From an uncultured Treponema sp. (GTDB taxonomy: Bacteria > Spirochaetota > Spirochaetia > Treponematales > Treponemataceae), in contig CAJOQA010000122.1 of NCBI GenBank assembly GCA_905236465.1, positions 1 to 10,449 of the forward strand: a DNA stretch of 10,449 nt, in the 5' to 3' direction. Below the pieces are notes generated by a model that did no database searches, was not told where the DNA came from, and saw only the letters and a list, made by a program, of their open reading frames with translations. Within the stretch, counting starts at the first letter, position 1, and every line of letters begins with the position of its first letter. Below, piece after piece: positions 1-6,753 of the stretch. The translations under genes and the position numbers were made by a program.

Positions 1-1124
1 GAACCGTCGCTCCACAGGCGTTGCATGGGGTTGCTGTCGTCTGCCATCCTAAGGTAGCGGGAAAAATCTATTCCAGAGAAATCGGGGGTAATGGTTCTTG
101 TAAGGGAATTTTCATACTTTTGAAGATCTGCATCTTTTTCCTTAGGCGGAATTATTGAAGTTTCTGAAAAAACTGCTAGCTTGTAAAGGCTTTTATTACA
201 AACATTTTGCCCCTTTTGCAAAAGTCCGCTTTCCATTAAAGCCTTGTAAGACCCGTAACCCCTGTCGTAACTTAGGGCATCTGCATATTTGTAAAAGTTT
301 TTTTCTGTAACATTTCTAAGTTCAGTGTTTATAAAACCGCCACCTAAGCATACAAATGCCTGGTCCCCCATTTTTTTCTTAAAGTACCTGCCAGCATACA
401 GGGCTGCCGCAAAGGTTCCAGGGAAGGGGACACTTATGCAAACCATGGCCTTGTTTTCACTTGGCTTACAGGATATTGCCTTTGAAAATTCTGTAAAGTA
501 CTGGTCTAGCAGGGGCTGCCAATAGTTTGTTAAAAGCGGGGAATCAAGGCCTTCTTCTATAGTAGCAAAGGACTTGTTGCTTATTGAAAGGCTTTCTGCG
601 TAGCGGACAAGGGCAAAGGCAGGGTCAAAGGTCATGCTGATATAGTCTGCAAGGTCTGCAAGCATCATTGTGGCTAAAAAACGGGCATCATCTATGCCTG
701 GCAGCCGGCCTAAATTCTCTAAAAAGGAATAGGCCCTGGGGCCTCTTGGGGTGTGGGGAGAAAAAATAAGGCTATGGCAAAGTTCCCTGCCACTTTTTTT
801 GGGGGAGCAGGAAAGCACTGCATTTATTGTTTCTATGGTATTCTGGTAAAGGGGCCAGGAGGATAAAAAGTTTAAAAGGATTGAGGCTGTATTTTCATCC
901 CCGTCTTTGTAAGCCCTTTGGGCAAGGGACAGGGCCTTATCCTTACTTTTTTTATAGAGCAAGTCTAGGCCGGAAGGGGAAAACACCTTGTAAAAAAGAT
1001 CTATGCTACCGTCTTTCCAGATTACCTGATTGCCTTGGGAAGAAAAAAATGCTTTCAGGTAAGCCCCTGACGGATATGGGGCGTTAAGCTGAAGCAAGGG
1101 TGGCTGTATTATCAGAACATTCAT
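1..1124 (-). CDS. B12-binding-type radical SAM protein, N-terminal part (cut by window edge)
   Basis: The reading frame is open from an ATG at 1124 to the left edge, giving 374 residues with no stop. The protein starts MNVLIIQPPLLQLNAPYPSG, the usual opening of cobalamin-binding Rossmann domains fused to radical SAM enzymes. A later block (residues 227-290) with ISVPFPG, a glycine turn LGGGFINTELR and YADALSYDRGYGSYKAL matches the second half of that fold. Residues about 60-215 are a helical insertion I do not recognise. The CxxxCxxC cluster motif is not in the window; in this family it would follow shortly after the ADDSNP segment (residues 361-366), beyond the left edge. The reaction cannot be predicted. 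There is no clear Shine-Dalgarno before the ATG. It is transcribed divergently from the diguanylate cyclase. The family call is by recognition of motifs; the radical SAM half is inferred. Confidence 0.8.
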   Translation of the reverse strand, partial: MNVLIIQPPLLQLNAPYPSGAYLKAFFSSQGNQVIWKDGSIDLFYKVFSPSGLDLLYKKSKDKALSLAQRAYKDGDENTASILLNFLSSWPLYQNTIETINAVLSCSPKKSGRELCHSLIFSPHTPRGPRAYSFLENLGRLPGIDDARFLATMMLADLADYISMTFDPAFALVRYAESLSISNKSFATIEEGLDSPLLTNYWQPLLDQYFTEFSKAISCKPSENKAMVCISVPFPGTFAAALYAGRYFKKKMGDQAFVCLGGGFINTELRNVTEKNFYKYADALSYDRGYGSYKALMESGLLQKGQNVCNKSLYKLAVFSETSIIPPKEKDADLQKYENSLTRTITPDFSGIDFSRYLRMADDSNPMQRLWSDG

Positions 1125-1192
1125 GTAATGATTTTATACATTAGCCTATAATAAAGCAAGAAAAATCAGGAAATTTGTGCTATACTAAAAGA
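1125..1192. promoter_or_regulatory. Divergent promoter region between radical SAM and diguanylate cyclase genes
   Basis: This 68-base AT-rich gap must serve both genes. On the plus strand there is a perfect -10 hexamer TATAAT at 1147-1152 and a second, TATACT at 1181-1186, preceded by TGC (extended -10 type). On the minus strand, TATAAA (1138-1133) and TATTAT (1153-1148) are possible -10 boxes. No good -35 box is evident for any of them. If TATACT is used, transcription would begin at or next to the ATG at 1193, giving a leaderless mRNA; the minus-strand TATAAA would do the same for the radical SAM gene. Neither ATG has a good Shine-Dalgarno sequence. Confidence 0.4.
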
Positions 1193-2857
1193 ATGAAATA
1201 TAACACTTTGAGGGGAAGGCTTTTTTATGCAATAGTGCTAAGTCTATTGGCAATAGCCCTTATCTCCTGTGCAGCAACCTTTTTATACTCTGTAGTCATA
1301 AAAAAAGTAAACGAAAAAAAGATTAACGTTGTATTAGAAAACATAAAGGATGACGATGCCAACTTTCAGGAAAAGATAGGACTTTTACTAGACCTGCCCC
1401 ACCTTACCGACGAGCAGAAGGCTGTAATATACAATAAAAAGGCTGTAGGTGAATATTTGCAAAACAAGATGGAAACTTTTATTGACGATGCAGGCTATGC
1501 CATCTTCTATAATATTCAGGCAGGAAGGGATGAAGACGCCATATACCTTTACGCCTGTCTTGCTAACTATTACCTAGAAGCGGGCGCAGACTCCGCCGCT
1601 TACGCAATGATTTTAAATGCCCGCAAACTTAAGAACTTTTACAGGATTGAAGACATAGTTACAAGGATACAGGCCCTTCACATATACGGCCGCTACCTTT
1701 TAAAAGAAAACGACTTTGAGGATGCCTTAAAGACTCAGGGGCAGATTACAAAAGATGCGCAGGTCCTTTTTGAAAAGAATCAGGAAGCCAGCATAGAATA
1801 CAAGAAGGCAGCCTTAGCCTACACCGCATACATAACACTGATGCAGGGGCAGACAGACGAAGCCTTGCGCATGGTTGACGCCATATATGACGAGTACGGG
1901 GATGAGATGCCTGCTTCCCACGTTCAAGCCTATGACTATAACATTCCCCTGCTATATGTTAAGACCCACTGCGCAATCAGGAAGCACAACTATGAGGATG
2001 CCATAAAATTCAACAGCGAATATGGGAAAATCTGCAAGAAGTTCGGCTTTACTATGAAAAAGTCCCAGCTTTCCAAAGACTTGCTCTTTGCCCTGCCTCG
2101 GTCAATGCTTGAAGAGAGGCAGAAGATATTCATACAACAGTCCATAGATTCTTCCATACTTGCCGAAACATTTCTTGAAAAGTACACGGAGCTTATGGGA
2201 AACAAGCTGGACTCCGTTATGGAAAGCCTAAGCTATTCCTCCATGATACGAAAAAGCAGAACAAAACTTTTCAGCACAACAGCAATCGTCACTGTGGTCT
2301 TCCTGCTTTTCTTGCTGATTCTCTACAAGGTGTATACCGACACGCTGATAGACGGACTTACCAAACTATACAACAGGCGGGCACTAAACAAGAGGGTGGA
2401 AAGGCTTCTTGTAGCGGAAAAAGACTACAAGGCCATAATGATCGATGTGGATAACTTTAAAAAACTAAATGATACTATGGGGCACGAATACGGGGACTAT
2501 GTGCTTAGGGGGATAGCGGGAATATTGCTATTGAACGAAAACCGCAATGTCAAATGCTATAGGTACGGTGGAGAAGAGATGGTAGTGATAACAGAGCACA
2601 TGAGCCAGGATCAGACTGTCCGCTTAGCTGAAAAAATAAGGGCAGAAATCGCTAGCTCAAAATGGGAGCGGGAAACCTTTGTAAGTGCAAGCCTTGGGGT
2701 GGGCTGTCAGATGCCGGAGCCTATAAAAGAAGCTGACTCAAACATGTACACGGCTAAGCAGAAGGGCAAAAACTTTACCGCATACACAAAGAACGGAAAA
2801 ACGTTCCTGGCTGAGCGCAGGCTTGACATCAGGAACGAGATACCCTCAAAGAACTGA
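1193..2857 (+). CDS. Membrane diguanylate cyclase with extracytoplasmic TPR-like sensor region (GGDEF family)
   Basis: It is predicted to make cyclic di-GMP from two GTP at the inner membrane. From ATG 1193 the protein has 554 residues: TM helix about 11-36, an extracytoplasmic all-helical region 40-355 with TPR-like pairs (for example the ALKTQGQ and EALRMVDAIYDEYGD segments), TM2 about 361-380, then a GGDEF domain from about 385. The catalytic loop is RYGGEEM (GGEEM at 459-463), the metal-binding part IDVDNFKKLND (D418, N426) and D435 in GHEYGD are present, so it should be active. The inhibitory RxxD site is missing: the aligned positions read NRNV. An in-frame TTG at 1175 would add six residues, but the AGGA at 1168-1171 is too close to it, so ATG 1193 is preferred. 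The 3' end overlaps the convergent dCache gene by 29 bases. The signal sensed is unknown. Confidence 0.88.
   Translation: MKYNTLRGRLFYAIVLSLLAIALISCAATFLYSVVIKKVNEKKINVVLENIKDDDANFQEKIGLLLDLPHLTDEQKAVIYNKKAVGEYLQNKMETFIDDAGYAIFYNIQAGRDEDAIYLYACLANYYLEAGADSAAYAMILNARKLKNFYRIEDIVTRIQALHIYGRYLLKENDFEDALKTQGQITKDAQVLFEKNQEASIEYKKAALAYTAYITLMQGQTDEALRMVDAIYDEYGDEMPASHVQAYDYNIPLLYVKTHCAIRKHNYEDAIKFNSEYGKICKKFGFTMKKSQLSKDLLFALPRSMLEERQKIFIQQSIDSSILAETFLEKYTELMGNKLDSVMESLSYSSMIRKSRTKLFSTTAIVTVVFLLFLLILYKVYTDTLIDGLTKLYNRRALNKRVERLLVAEKDYKAIMIDVDNFKKLNDTMGHEYGDYVLRGIAGILLLNENRNVKCYRYGGEEMVVITEHMSQDQTVRLAEKIRAEIASSKWERETFVSASLGVGCQMPEPIKEADSNMYTAKQKGKNFTAYTKNGKTFLAERRLDIRNEIPSKN
2802..2837. repeat. Inverted repeat at the convergent gene ends
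   Basis: CGTTCCTG (2802-2809) and CAGGAACG (2830-2837) are perfect 8-base inverted arms around a 20-base centre that contains CTGAGCGCAG. The dCache stop codon (2831-2829) lies in the right arm, and the cyclase gene reads through the whole repeat to its stop at 2857. The arms and the GAGCG(C/T)AG core resemble, on the opposite strand, the palindrome at 8667-8694. It could be a degenerate copy of a dispersed palindromic element or chance similarity. Confidence 0.4.
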
Positions 2858-3764
2858 CAGCAAAGGCTATCGCAAGGCTAGTGGCTATTGCAAGGGCTGC
2901 AATTACAATAATTATTTTTTTCTCACTAGCTGTCAGGTAGGAAAAGTCCGAATAGCTAGCCTGGGCTATAACAGACCAGTCAGTGCCCTTAAGGGGGGCG
3001 TAACAAAGGACATTAGTCTTTCCTTGAATGGAATAAGTTCTTACCCCTCTTTCCCCTGCCCTAATACTGTCTGTTATTTTTTCAAAATCACTGCTACCAG
3101 ACTCTACTGAATCATCATAGATGTTGACTTTTAGAACCTTATCCGGATCAACATCGGCAATCAGCAGACCTGTCGCCCTTTTTACTATTGACACATTGCC
3201 ACTTCCCGCTAGCTTATTATCCTGGCAGATTTTAGAAAGGTATTCACTGTGGACTGCAAGGAAAAAGGTATTAGTCAGGTTTCCTTCCCAATCGTAATGA
3301 GGGGCACCGTAAAAGATGGTGGGAACATTTGTCACCTTGTTAAGGATGGGGCCAAAGACAGACTCCTTTCCCCTAAGGGCATTCTTAAAGTAGTCACGCT
3401 CAGAAAAATTGTAGATGCCACCTTCCACCAGGTAGCTGTCACCCTTGAGGTCAGTTATGTTAAAGCCTACCAGATTTGGGTCAGCTGACTTTACGTTAAA
3501 AAGCTGTTCTGCCTTTGTTTTTATGGGAACAGATGGATCCTTTATTATGTCCATGCTAGAGGCTATGTGTATGGTTGAAAAGTTAGAATAATTGAAATAG
3601 TCAACCTCATGAATGACACTTTCCAAAGTCCTTAAAATGGTCTCTTCCGCAACCTTATAGTGGACTTTCTTTGCAAGAAAATAAAAAGTCATGCAAAAAC
3701 CTATAGCACTTGCCACCGTTGTAATAAAGACCGTAGCCAAAAGGATTTTTCTAAACCTGCGCAT
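2829..3764 (-). CDS. dCache-type membrane sensor lacking any output domain
   Basis: The 311-residue protein has TM1 at about 7-31, an extracytoplasmic region 35-275 and TM2 at 283-304, then only SLRVSRS before the stop. The extracytoplasmic part fits double Cache domains of chemoreceptors and sensor enzymes: the FSERDYFKNALRGKESVFGP segment near 120-139 is the typical ligand-pocket motif, and CYAPLKGTDWSVIAQ (254-268) is the typical end of the second Cache unit. In full-length relatives, HAMP plus a signalling, kinase or GGDEF domain follows TM2; here there is nothing. The start is secure: AGGAGG (3775-3770) lies five bases before the ATG. It may be a truncated receptor that still folds as a membrane sensor, a decoy or a partner for another protein, or a decaying gene. 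The sensor part is uninterrupted by frameshifts, which argues against long decay. Ligand unknown. Confidence 0.78.
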   Translation of the reverse strand: MRRFRKILLATVFITTVASAIGFCMTFYFLAKKVHYKVAEETILRTLESVIHEVDYFNYSNFSTIHIASSMDIIKDPSVPIKTKAEQLFNVKSADPNLVGFNITDLKGDSYLVEGGIYNFSERDYFKNALRGKESVFGPILNKVTNVPTIFYGAPHYDWEGNLTNTFFLAVHSEYLSKICQDNKLAGSGNVSIVKRATGLLIADVDPDKVLKVNIYDDSVESGSSDFEKITDSIRAGERGVRTYSIQGKTNVLCYAPLKGTDWSVIAQASYSDFSYLTASEKKIIIVIAALAIATSLAIAFAVSSLRVSRS

Positions 3765-3831
3765 CTTTTCCTCCTTATTTATACTATAACTTAAAAAAAA
3801 AATTTTTCCATATAAGGGTAGCTGTAAAAAC

Positions 3832-3859
3832 TTGAAATCAGCATAAAGTGAATTATATT
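3832..3859 (+). promoter_or_regulatory. Probable sigma-70-type promoter of the hybrid kinase gene
   Basis: TTGAAA (3832-3837) and TATATT (3854-3859) are 16 bases apart, both close to consensus, placing the transcription start near 3866 and leaving a leader of roughly 20 bases. It lies in the 123-base divergent gap (3765-3887). The same gap holds an A10T5 tract (3793-3807), a likely bend or UP-like element between the two divergent genes. Confidence 0.55.
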
Positions 3860-3887
3860 AAAGGAAGAAGGATTTTATAGGACTAAA

Positions 3888-6671
3888 ATGGGAAAGGTAA
3901 AAAAAATCTGCATATTCATATTTTCTCTTTTCTTAAGCTTTCCTTTGCAGGCGGTTGAGGCAATTCGCGTAGGCTTTATGGCAGATTCCAATATAATACA
4001 AAAAAATGAGGATGGCAGCGTAAAAGGCTACCTGGTTGAGTTCCTTCTGAAAATCATTCAGGAGACGGACAGCCCCTATAAGATTGAGTATGTTGAATTC
4101 CACAACATAGATGAGCTTTTTGAAGCCCTCGAAAGCGGCATTGTTGACTTGATTCCAGGCGCAGCTGACGGTCAGAAAGGCAAGCAAGGCTTTTTGGTAT
4201 GCAATCATGAGATAGCAATGATAAGCGACTGCCTTTTGGCTACCACAGACAGGGATGACTTAGCCTACGGGGATCTTGTTGCCATAGACGGAATAAAGGT
4301 TGCCGTACAAAAGGGGTATCCCGCTATAAAGGATTTACTGGACTTCTGCCAGTCCGCAGGCTTTTCGGTTCAGATTGAGGAATACAGGTCGCAAAAAGAA
4401 GTCTACGATGCCGTAAGAAACGGAAGGGCGGATGTCTGCCTCCATGCGGCCGGAAGCAACATCGGTTTTAAGTCCATAATGAACATAAAGTCAACTCCCC
4501 TCTACCTTCTTATCAATAAGGACAAGGCCGGCCTTATGCAGGAACTGGGAAGGGTGATAGGCAGAATACTTTCGGAGACACCCGATTACGAATATAAGCT
4601 TTACCACAAGTACTTCATTCAGACAAAAAAGAAGACCTGCACCTTCACCAAGGAGGAAAAGGAATGGATCAAGGGGCAGCCTAAACAGACTATAGCAGTG
4701 ACCGACTATGTCACCCCCTTCTTCTATTTTGACAGGAAAAACAGGCCGAAAGGAATCCTTGTGGAATACTTTTCAGGAATCTCCTCATATACGGGCCTTG
4801 CCTTTGAATACAAACCGTTCAAAAGCCACGAGGAGGCCGCACTAGCGGTTATAAAGGGAGAGGCGGATATCCTTGCCGCATTCTCAGGAGGAGTTCTTGA
4901 GGCGGACAAGCTGGGCCTAAGGCTGACTGCTCCCCTGCTTACAGGAAACCTTGCGGCTTTGGTGAAAAAAGAGGGCAGTTTCGACCGCAAGGGCACCGTT
5001 ACGACGGAATCATGGTGCATTCCCTTGCTGGGCGAAGGGTATGACATCGTAACGGTCACTAACCTTTCAGAAGGCTTTGACATGCTAAGGAAGAACAAGA
5101 CGGACGCTATGGTGGGAGACTTCATCTCCATGCTCTGCTTCTTGAACACCTACAACTCTGCCCCCTATAAAGTGGTGGTCCTTCAGGACAAAAAGTACGA
5201 GATTTCCCCTGCAATCCTGTCTCAGAACAGGACATTGGGGGCAATTCTGGACAAAGCATCCAACATGCTTTCCGGAAAAATGGATGACTTTCTTTTGCAG
5301 TACAATTTAGAGAACAAAAGCGTATTCTCAGTTCTTTCCTCGCTGAACCCTGCGGTAACTGCGGGTATCGCAGTCCTCTTCTTTGTCATCATGGTATGCG
5401 GGGCCATAGCCGCAAGTATAATAATAAGAAGACAGCATATCAGCCAAAAGATTTTGCAGAAGGAAAAAGAGGTGGCCCTTAGGGAGGCAAAGACCAATGA
5501 GGACAGAAATTTTCTTACGGGAATAAGCCACGACATACGCACTCCCCTGAACGCCATAATCGGCTATGCGGAGCTTGCGGAAGACGAGCAGGACTTACAA
5601 AAATTGCACAGGTACTACGAGAACATCCGCGCCTCCTCCGCCTTTCTGCTTGACCTTGTGAATGACCTGCTAACAATCTCAAAGTGCAGCAGCAACAAAT
5701 TCCAGACAAAGCTTGAGCCCGTAAAATCAGACACCCTGCACATCCCCATCAGGGAACAGATTGCCTATGCTGCGGCAAAGAAGGGAATTACATTTACAAC
5801 AGACATCTCATCCCTGCGGCCCCGCGTAATCCTCTGCGACCAGTTGAACCTCCAGAAAATACTACTGAACCTGCTGACAAACGCCATTAAATACACGCCC
5901 CAAGGCGGTTTGGTGAACTTTTCCGTTGCCAATGACATATTCTCAAGCACGGGAATGCTATCCTACGACGGCTACGGTGACACCATCGTAACCGTAACCG
6001 ACAACGGAATAGGCATGAGCAAGGAATTTCAGAAAAAGATGTTCGCACCCTTTTCCCAAGAGATGCGGTCCGGCTTTGCAGGTCAGGGGACAGGACTTGG
6101 CCTAAGCATAGCAAAGCAGCTGACAGACGTAATGGGAGGCAGGCTTAGCGTACAAAGCGAGATAAACAAGGGCACGACTTTTACACTGCGCCTGCATTTT
6201 CAGGATGCTGACCCCAGCCTGCTTGAAATAAAGGAGAATGCAACTTCTGCTGCTACAAAAAGTGGAACTTTCGGGGCAGAAGGTTCACAGGCTGCAAAAA
6301 AGACTATACTTGCCTGTGAGGACAATGAGATAAACCGTGAAATGCTAAAGGCACTTTTTGAGCGCTTAGGCTACAATGTTGATACGGCAGCTTCAGGGCT
6401 TGAATGTCTGGCTGCTTTTGAAAAGTCCCAGGAAGGAAAATACGCTGCCATCTTCATGGATTTGAATATGCCGGTTATGGGCGGACTTGAAGCTACAGGG
6501 AGAATAAGGAAACTTGCTCGAAAAGATGCCCTATCGGTTCCTATAATCGCTATGTCAGGAGATACAAGCAGCACGGTGGCCGGTAAGTGCAAAAAAGCAG
6601 GGATGAATGACTATATTGCAAAGCCTGCGGCTGTTAAAGAAATAAAGGAATGTTTGGAAAAGTACATCTAA
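3888..6671 (+). CDS. Hybrid sensor histidine kinase with tandem periplasmic binding-protein domains (BvgS-like)
   Basis: The 927-residue protein is a phosphorelay sensor of the inner membrane. Domain order: signal peptide 1 to about 25, two SBP_bac_3-type Venus-flytrap domains (about 26-245 and 266-475), one TM helix 490-513, a short coiled linker with no HAMP or PAS, HisKA with the H-box SHDIRTPL (H548), HATPase with N665 (NLLTNAIKYT), G1 TDNGIGM (D705) and G2 GTGLGLS (734-740), then a low-complexity linker 775-803 and a receiver 804-927 with the acidic pair E811/D812, phospho-acceptor D858 and K912. All catalytic residues are present. No Hpt domain is fused, unlike BvgS, so a separate Hpt protein and a response regulator are expected elsewhere. 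Binding-protein sensors usually respond to amino acids, other small solutes or pH; the ligand here cannot be read. The start has AGGA (3879-3882) five bases upstream. Confidence 0.92.
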   Translation: MGKVKKICIFIFSLFLSFPLQAVEAIRVGFMADSNIIQKNEDGSVKGYLVEFLLKIIQETDSPYKIEYVEFHNIDELFEALESGIVDLIPGAADGQKGKQGFLVCNHEIAMISDCLLATTDRDDLAYGDLVAIDGIKVAVQKGYPAIKDLLDFCQSAGFSVQIEEYRSQKEVYDAVRNGRADVCLHAAGSNIGFKSIMNIKSTPLYLLINKDKAGLMQELGRVIGRILSETPDYEYKLYHKYFIQTKKKTCTFTKEEKEWIKGQPKQTIAVTDYVTPFFYFDRKNRPKGILVEYFSGISSYTGLAFEYKPFKSHEEAALAVIKGEADILAAFSGGVLEADKLGLRLTAPLLTGNLAALVKKEGSFDRKGTVTTESWCIPLLGEGYDIVTVTNLSEGFDMLRKNKTDAMVGDFISMLCFLNTYNSAPYKVVVLQDKKYEISPAILSQNRTLGAILDKASNMLSGKMDDFLLQYNLENKSVFSVLSSLNPAVTAGIAVLFFVIMVCGAIAASIIIRRQHISQKILQKEKEVALREAKTNEDRNFLTGISHDIRTPLNAIIGYAELAEDEQDLQKLHRYYENIRASSAFLLDLVNDLLTISKCSSNKFQTKLEPVKSDTLHIPIREQIAYAAAKKGITFTTDISSLRPRVILCDQLNLQKILLNLLTNAIKYTPQGGLVNFSVANDIFSSTGMLSYDGYGDTIVTVTDNGIGMSKEFQKKMFAPFSQEMRSGFAGQGTGLGLSIAKQLTDVMGGRLSVQSEINKGTTFTLRLHFQDADPSLLEIKENATSAATKSGTFGAEGSQAAKKTILACEDNEINREMLKALFERLGYNVDTAASGLECLAAFEKSQEGKYAAIFMDLNMPVMGGLEATGRIRKLARKDALSVPIIAMSGDTSSTVAGKCKKAGMNDYIAKPAAVKEIKECLEKYI

Positions 6672-6680
6672 CTGAACTAA

Positions 6681-6709
6681 TTGCAAAAAGTCTACCTTTA
6701 TATTACAAT
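6681..6709 (+). promoter_or_regulatory. Probable sigma-70-type promoter of aspS
   Basis: TTGCAA (6681-6686) and TACAAT (6704-6709) are exactly 17 bases apart. Transcription would start near 6716, giving a leader of about 38 bases with TAGGTAGG (6736-6743) as ribosome binding site. The box begins nine bases after the kinase stop codon, and no terminator hairpin separates the two genes, so read-through from the kinase is possible. Confidence 0.6.
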
Positions 6710-6753
6710 GGTCTTTCACAAGTTTCATAGTGTTTTAGGTAGGTTTGTTTATT

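Noticed and set aside
325..1087. Short plus-strand reading frames (325-525 and 827-1087)
   Set aside because: They lie antisense to the long open minus-strand radical SAM frame, which has recognisable motifs; the short products have no family features.
1175..1192. TTG start for the diguanylate cyclase
   Set aside because: The AGGA at 1168-1171 is only three bases away, and the added residues are not needed for the membrane anchor; ATG 1193 is simpler.
6230..6671. Receiver domain of the kinase as a separate or recently fused gene
   Set aside because: The linker is low-complexity and codon choice seems to shift slightly, but the frame is continuous and a C-terminal receiver is normal for hybrid kinases.
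6745..6753. TTG start for aspS
   Set aside because: It would sit one base from the ribosome binding sequence; ATG 6754 has proper spacing and fits the family start.
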